Source of the DNA: an uncultured Devosia sp.
GTDB taxonomy: Bacteria; Pseudomonadota; Alphaproteobacteria; Rhizobiales; Devosiaceae
Assembly (NCBI RefSeq): GCF_913055165.1
Contig: NZ_CAJXJS010000003.1
Span: 1 to 64,000 of the forward strand
DNA length: 64,000 nucleotides
Direction of reading: 5' to 3'
Shown: one piece after another, positions 60,883-64,000 of the stretch
How positions within the stretch are numbered: position 1 is the first letter of the stretch
How the letters are laid out: every line of letters begins with the position of its first letter
Translations under genes and position numbers: made by a program
The notes under the pieces: model-generated
Seen by the model: only the letters and a program-made list of their open reading frames with translations
Databases searched by the model: none
Told to the model about the DNA's origin: nothing

Positions 60883-62253
60883 ATGGCCGGCGTCGATCCC
60901 CTCTCGCCCCAGATCGAATCGCGAGCAGACCTGATCGAGGCGATGGAACGCGGCGCCAAGCCGGCGGATCAGTGGCGCATCGGCACCGAACACGAAAAGC
61001 ATGTGTTTCACACCAATCCGCTGCGCCCCGTTGCCTATGAGGGCGAACAGGGCATCCGGGCGCTGCTGGACGGCATCGAGAAGGAAACCGGCTGGCATCC
61101 CTTCTATGATGGCGACCATCCCATCGGCCTCAGGAATAACGAGATCGCGGGCGGCATTTCGCTCGAACCAGGCGGCCAGTTCGAGCTTTCCGGCTCGCCG
61201 ATGGCCGATCTGCATGGCACGGCGACCGAGCTTGCCGAACATATGCGGGTCGCCAAGAAGGTCGCAGCCCCGCTCGACATTCACTTTCTCGGCCTGGGCG
61301 TCACCCCGCTCTGGGCGGTGGAGGAAATCGCCTCCATGCCCAAGTCGCGCTATGCGATCATGACCAGATATATGGGCGAAACCGGCACGCTGGGCACATC
61401 GATGATGTATCGCTCGGCCACGGTGCAGACCAATCTCGATTTTTCCAGCGAAGTGGACATGGTCAGGAAGCTGCGCGTGTCCCTGGCTCTGCAACCGGTA
61501 GCGACGGCCTTGTTCGCCAATTCGCCTTTCGCCAATGGCCGGGAGACCGGCTATCTCAGCTACCGCAGCGAGATCTGGCGCAATACGGACGACAATCGCA
61601 CCGGCATGCTGCCTTTCGTGTTCGAACCCGGCTTCGGCTTCGAGCGCTATGCCGATTATGCGCTGGACGTGCCGATGTATTTCGTCATCCGCGACAAGAA
61701 ATACATCAACGTGGCCGGCGAGAGCTTTCGTGACTTCCTCGATGGCCGCCTGCCGCAATTGCCGGGCGAGAAGCCGACCATCAAGGATTGGGAGGATCAC
61801 CTCTCGACCCTTTTCCCGGAAGTGCGCCTCAAGCAGTTCCTCGAAATGCGCGGCGCCGACATGGGCGACCAGGCCCATGTCGTGGCACTCTCCGCCTTCT
61901 GGACGGGCCTGCTCTATGACGAAATTTCGCTCGAAGGCGCCTGGGAGCTGATCCGCAACTGGACCGACGAGGACCGCGAGCATCTGCGCCGCGAAGTGCC
62001 CCGCCTCGGCCTCGATACGCCGTTTGACCGCTCATCGATCTTCGACATTGCCGCCCAGGCCGTCGGCATTGCCGAAGCCGGTCTGGTTCGTCGCAACCGG
62101 CTCAATGGGTCCGGCCAGGACGAAACCATCTATCTCGCCCCGCTCGAGGAAACCATCCGCACCGGCAAGGCCCCGGCCCAACGTTGGCTCGACAAGTTCC
62201 ATGGCGAATGGAATGGCGACCTGACCCCGATCTTCACGGAAGCCGAGCTTTAG
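60883..62253 (+). CDS. gshA: Glutamate-cysteine ligase, plant/alphaproteobacterial type
   Basis: WRIGTEHEKHVF, ISLEPGGQFELSGSPMADLH. Confidence 0.93.
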   Translation: MAGVDPLSPQIESRADLIEAMERGAKPADQWRIGTEHEKHVFHTNPLRPVAYEGEQGIRALLDGIEKETGWHPFYDGDHPIGLRNNEIAGGISLEPGGQFELSGSPMADLHGTATELAEHMRVAKKVAAPLDIHFLGLGVTPLWAVEEIASMPKSRYAIMTRYMGETGTLGTSMMYRSATVQTNLDFSSEVDMVRKLRVSLALQPVATALFANSPFANGRETGYLSYRSEIWRNTDDNRTGMLPFVFEPGFGFERYADYALDVPMYFVIRDKKYINVAGESFRDFLDGRLPQLPGEKPTIKDWEDHLSTLFPEVRLKQFLEMRGADMGDQAHVVALSAFWTGLLYDEISLEGAWELIRNWTDEDREHLRREVPRLGLDTPFDRSSIFDIAAQAVGIAEAGLVRRNRLNGSGQDETIYLAPLEETIRTGKAPAQRWLDKFHGEWNGDLTPIFTEAEL

Positions 62254-62299
62254 GGGGCGCCCTGCGACTGAGGTTGGAGCCTACGACCTAACACTCTTC

Positions 62300-62338
62300 A
62301 CCTCTCCCTTGGGGGAGGGGTCGACCCACAGGGCCCGG
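62300..62338. repeat. Palindromic intergenic repeat of the CTCTCCC/GGGAGGGG type
   Basis: CACCTCTCCCTTGGGGGAGGGGTCGACCCACAGGGCCCGG between gshA and purD. Confidence 0.5.
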
Positions 62339-62413
62339 CGATAACCTGCACCTTCCCCTTGCCTCTCTTCGCCGTCTCGTGCATCACGCCCGCAAACGGC
62401 ACGGAGGCACGAC

Positions 62414-63685
62414 ATGCGCGTATTGGTCATTGGTTCGGGCGGGCGCGAACATGCATTGGCCTGGAAGATTGCGCAGTCGCCGCTGGTCGAAGCGCTGTTC
62501 GTGGCGCCGGGCAATGGCGGGACCGAGGGTCTGGCCACCAACCTCAGCATCGACATCACCGACCATGCCGCCGTGATCGCTGCGGCACAAGAGCACGCCA
62601 TCGACTTCGTCGTCGTCGGCCCCGATGCACAGGTGGTGGCCGGGCTGGGCGATGATGTCCGCGCCGCCGGCATCACCTGTTTCTGTCCCTCCAAAGCGGC
62701 TGGTCAGCTCGAAGGCTCGAAAAGCTTCACCAAGGCGCTGTGCGACCAATTCGATATCCCGACCGCCGCCTATGGCCGCTTCGAGGACGAGGCATCGGCC
62801 CTGGCCTATCTTTATACGCAGGGCGCGCCCATCGTGATCAAGGCCGATGGCCTGGCTGCCGGCAAGGGCGTCACCGTCGCGATGAGTGTCGAAGAGGCGG
62901 AAGCCGCCATCATCGACTGCTTTGCCGGCGCTTTCGGACAATCTGGCGCCTCCGTGGTGATCGAGGAGTTCATGGAGGGCGAGGAAGTCAGCCTCTTCGT
63001 GCTCACCGATGGCGAAGCGATCCTGCCGCTGACCACGGCCCAGGATCACAAGCGCGCCTTCGATGGTGACCAGGGTCCCAATACCGGCGGCATGGGCGCC
63101 TATTCCCCTGCTCCGGTGATGAGCAAGGCCATTTATGACGAGACCATGGCCCGCATCATCGAGCCGACCGTGCGTGGCATGGCTCAGCGCGGCACGCCCT
63201 ATGCCGGAGTGCTCTATGCCGGGCTGATGCTGACCGAGGACGGCCCGAAGCTCGTCGAATACAATGCCCGCTTCGGCGATCCGGAATGCCAGGTGATGAT
63301 GATGCGCATGGAGAGCGATATCGTGCCCCTGCTCCACGCGGTGGCCACTGGAAGCCTGGCCGGGCATGAGGTGGCCTGGAAGGACGCCTATGCGCTGACC
63401 GTCATCATGGCGACCAAGGGCTATCCGGGCGCCTATGGCAAGGGCAGCGAGATCGGCGGCGTCGACGGGCTCGATAGCGATACGCTGACTGTGTTCCACG
63501 CCGGAACGAAGCGCGAGGGCGGGCGTTTACTGGCTAATGGCGGGCGCGTGCTCAATGTTACCGCGCTCGGGGCATCGGTCAGCGAGGCACAGGAACGTGC
63601 TTACAGAGGCGTGGACGCAATTGTTTGGCCAGAAGGCTTCTGCCGGCGCGACATCGGCTGGCGCGAAATCGCCCGCGAAAGCTGA
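62414..63685 (+). CDS. purD: Phosphoribosylamine-glycine ligase
   Basis: MRVLVIGSGGREHALAWK, IKADGLAAGKGV, NTGGMGAYSPAPV, ARFGDPECQV. Confidence 0.97.
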   Translation: MRVLVIGSGGREHALAWKIAQSPLVEALFVAPGNGGTEGLATNLSIDITDHAAVIAAAQEHAIDFVVVGPDAQVVAGLGDDVRAAGITCFCPSKAAGQLEGSKSFTKALCDQFDIPTAAYGRFEDEASALAYLYTQGAPIVIKADGLAAGKGVTVAMSVEEAEAAIIDCFAGAFGQSGASVVIEEFMEGEEVSLFVLTDGEAILPLTTAQDHKRAFDGDQGPNTGGMGAYSPAPVMSKAIYDETMARIIEPTVRGMAQRGTPYAGVLYAGLMLTEDGPKLVEYNARFGDPECQVMMMRMESDIVPLLHAVATGSLAGHEVAWKDAYALTVIMATKGYPGAYGKGSEIGGVDGLDSDTLTVFHAGTKREGGRLLANGGRVLNVTALGASVSEAQERAYRGVDAIVWPEGFCRRDIGWREIARES

Positions 63686-63827
63686 ACCATTCTTCAATCT
63701 AAAGACGCTAAGCTACCTTCGGACCGTCTTTGACGCAGGCCCGCCCGAACGCCCGCTGACGCCACTGCAAAGGCGTGGGCTCGCCCTGGCGGACAAGCTG
63801 CGCAGGAGGGGTGCGGAGCGTGCCAGG

Positions 63828-64000
63828 ATGAACACGAGCGGCTTACCGAGAATTGGCGTCGCCTTGGGCGGTGGTTCGGCGCGCGGGCTGACCCACATCC
63901 CCTATATCGAGGCCATGGACGAACTCGGCCTCAAGCCAGCGGTGATATCCGGCACCTCGATCGGCGCCCTCATCGGGTCGGGCTGGGCCGCCGGCATGAC
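63828..64000 (+). CDS. Patatin-like phospholipase family protein, N-terminal fragment
   Basis: RIGVALGGGSARGLTHIPYIEAMDELGLKPAVISGTSIGALIGSGWAAGM (GGG oxyanion motif, GTSIG Ser); runs off the window. Confidence 0.85.
   Translation, partial: MNTSGLPRIGVALGGGSARGLTHIPYIEAMDELGLKPAVISGTSIGALIGSGWAAGM

Overview
This 64 kb window looks like a gene-dense, high-GC alphaproteobacterial chromosome segment. Gene order and family content suggest Hyphomicrobiales, possibly a Devosia-like lineage; that placement is inference only. The content is mainly housekeeping: isoprenoid synthesis (ispB-like, ispE), ETF-QO, RNase HII, CcrM methyltransferase, mutY-DUF721-dsbA-smc, the F0 ATP synthase operon, a glycine-cleavage operon behind a tandem glycine riboswitch, the aa3 cytochrome oxidase cluster with thrC and M16 protease, xseA, cysQ, ubiA, rsmE, gshA and purD. 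I saw no CRISPR array, transposon, prophage, tRNA/rRNA gene or recognisable defence island. The best leads are regulatory or poorly characterised: (1) a GntR regulator, BioY and DUF1284 cluster with two BioR-like boxes exactly 20 bp apart; (2) a tandem glycine riboswitch with candidate mutually exclusive downstream hairpins; (3) an array of perfect hairpins sharing a CCACCGG core after gcvPB; (4) a lipoprotein-type subtilase autotransporter; (5) a membrane GGDEF-EAL protein with GGDQF and a retained I-site; (6) a LysR/DUF1127 divergent pair with an 18-bp dyad; (7) clusters of TTAAC half-sites upstream of ccrM and of an unknown conserved gene. All calls are by eye from the sequence and supplied translations; no database search was run.
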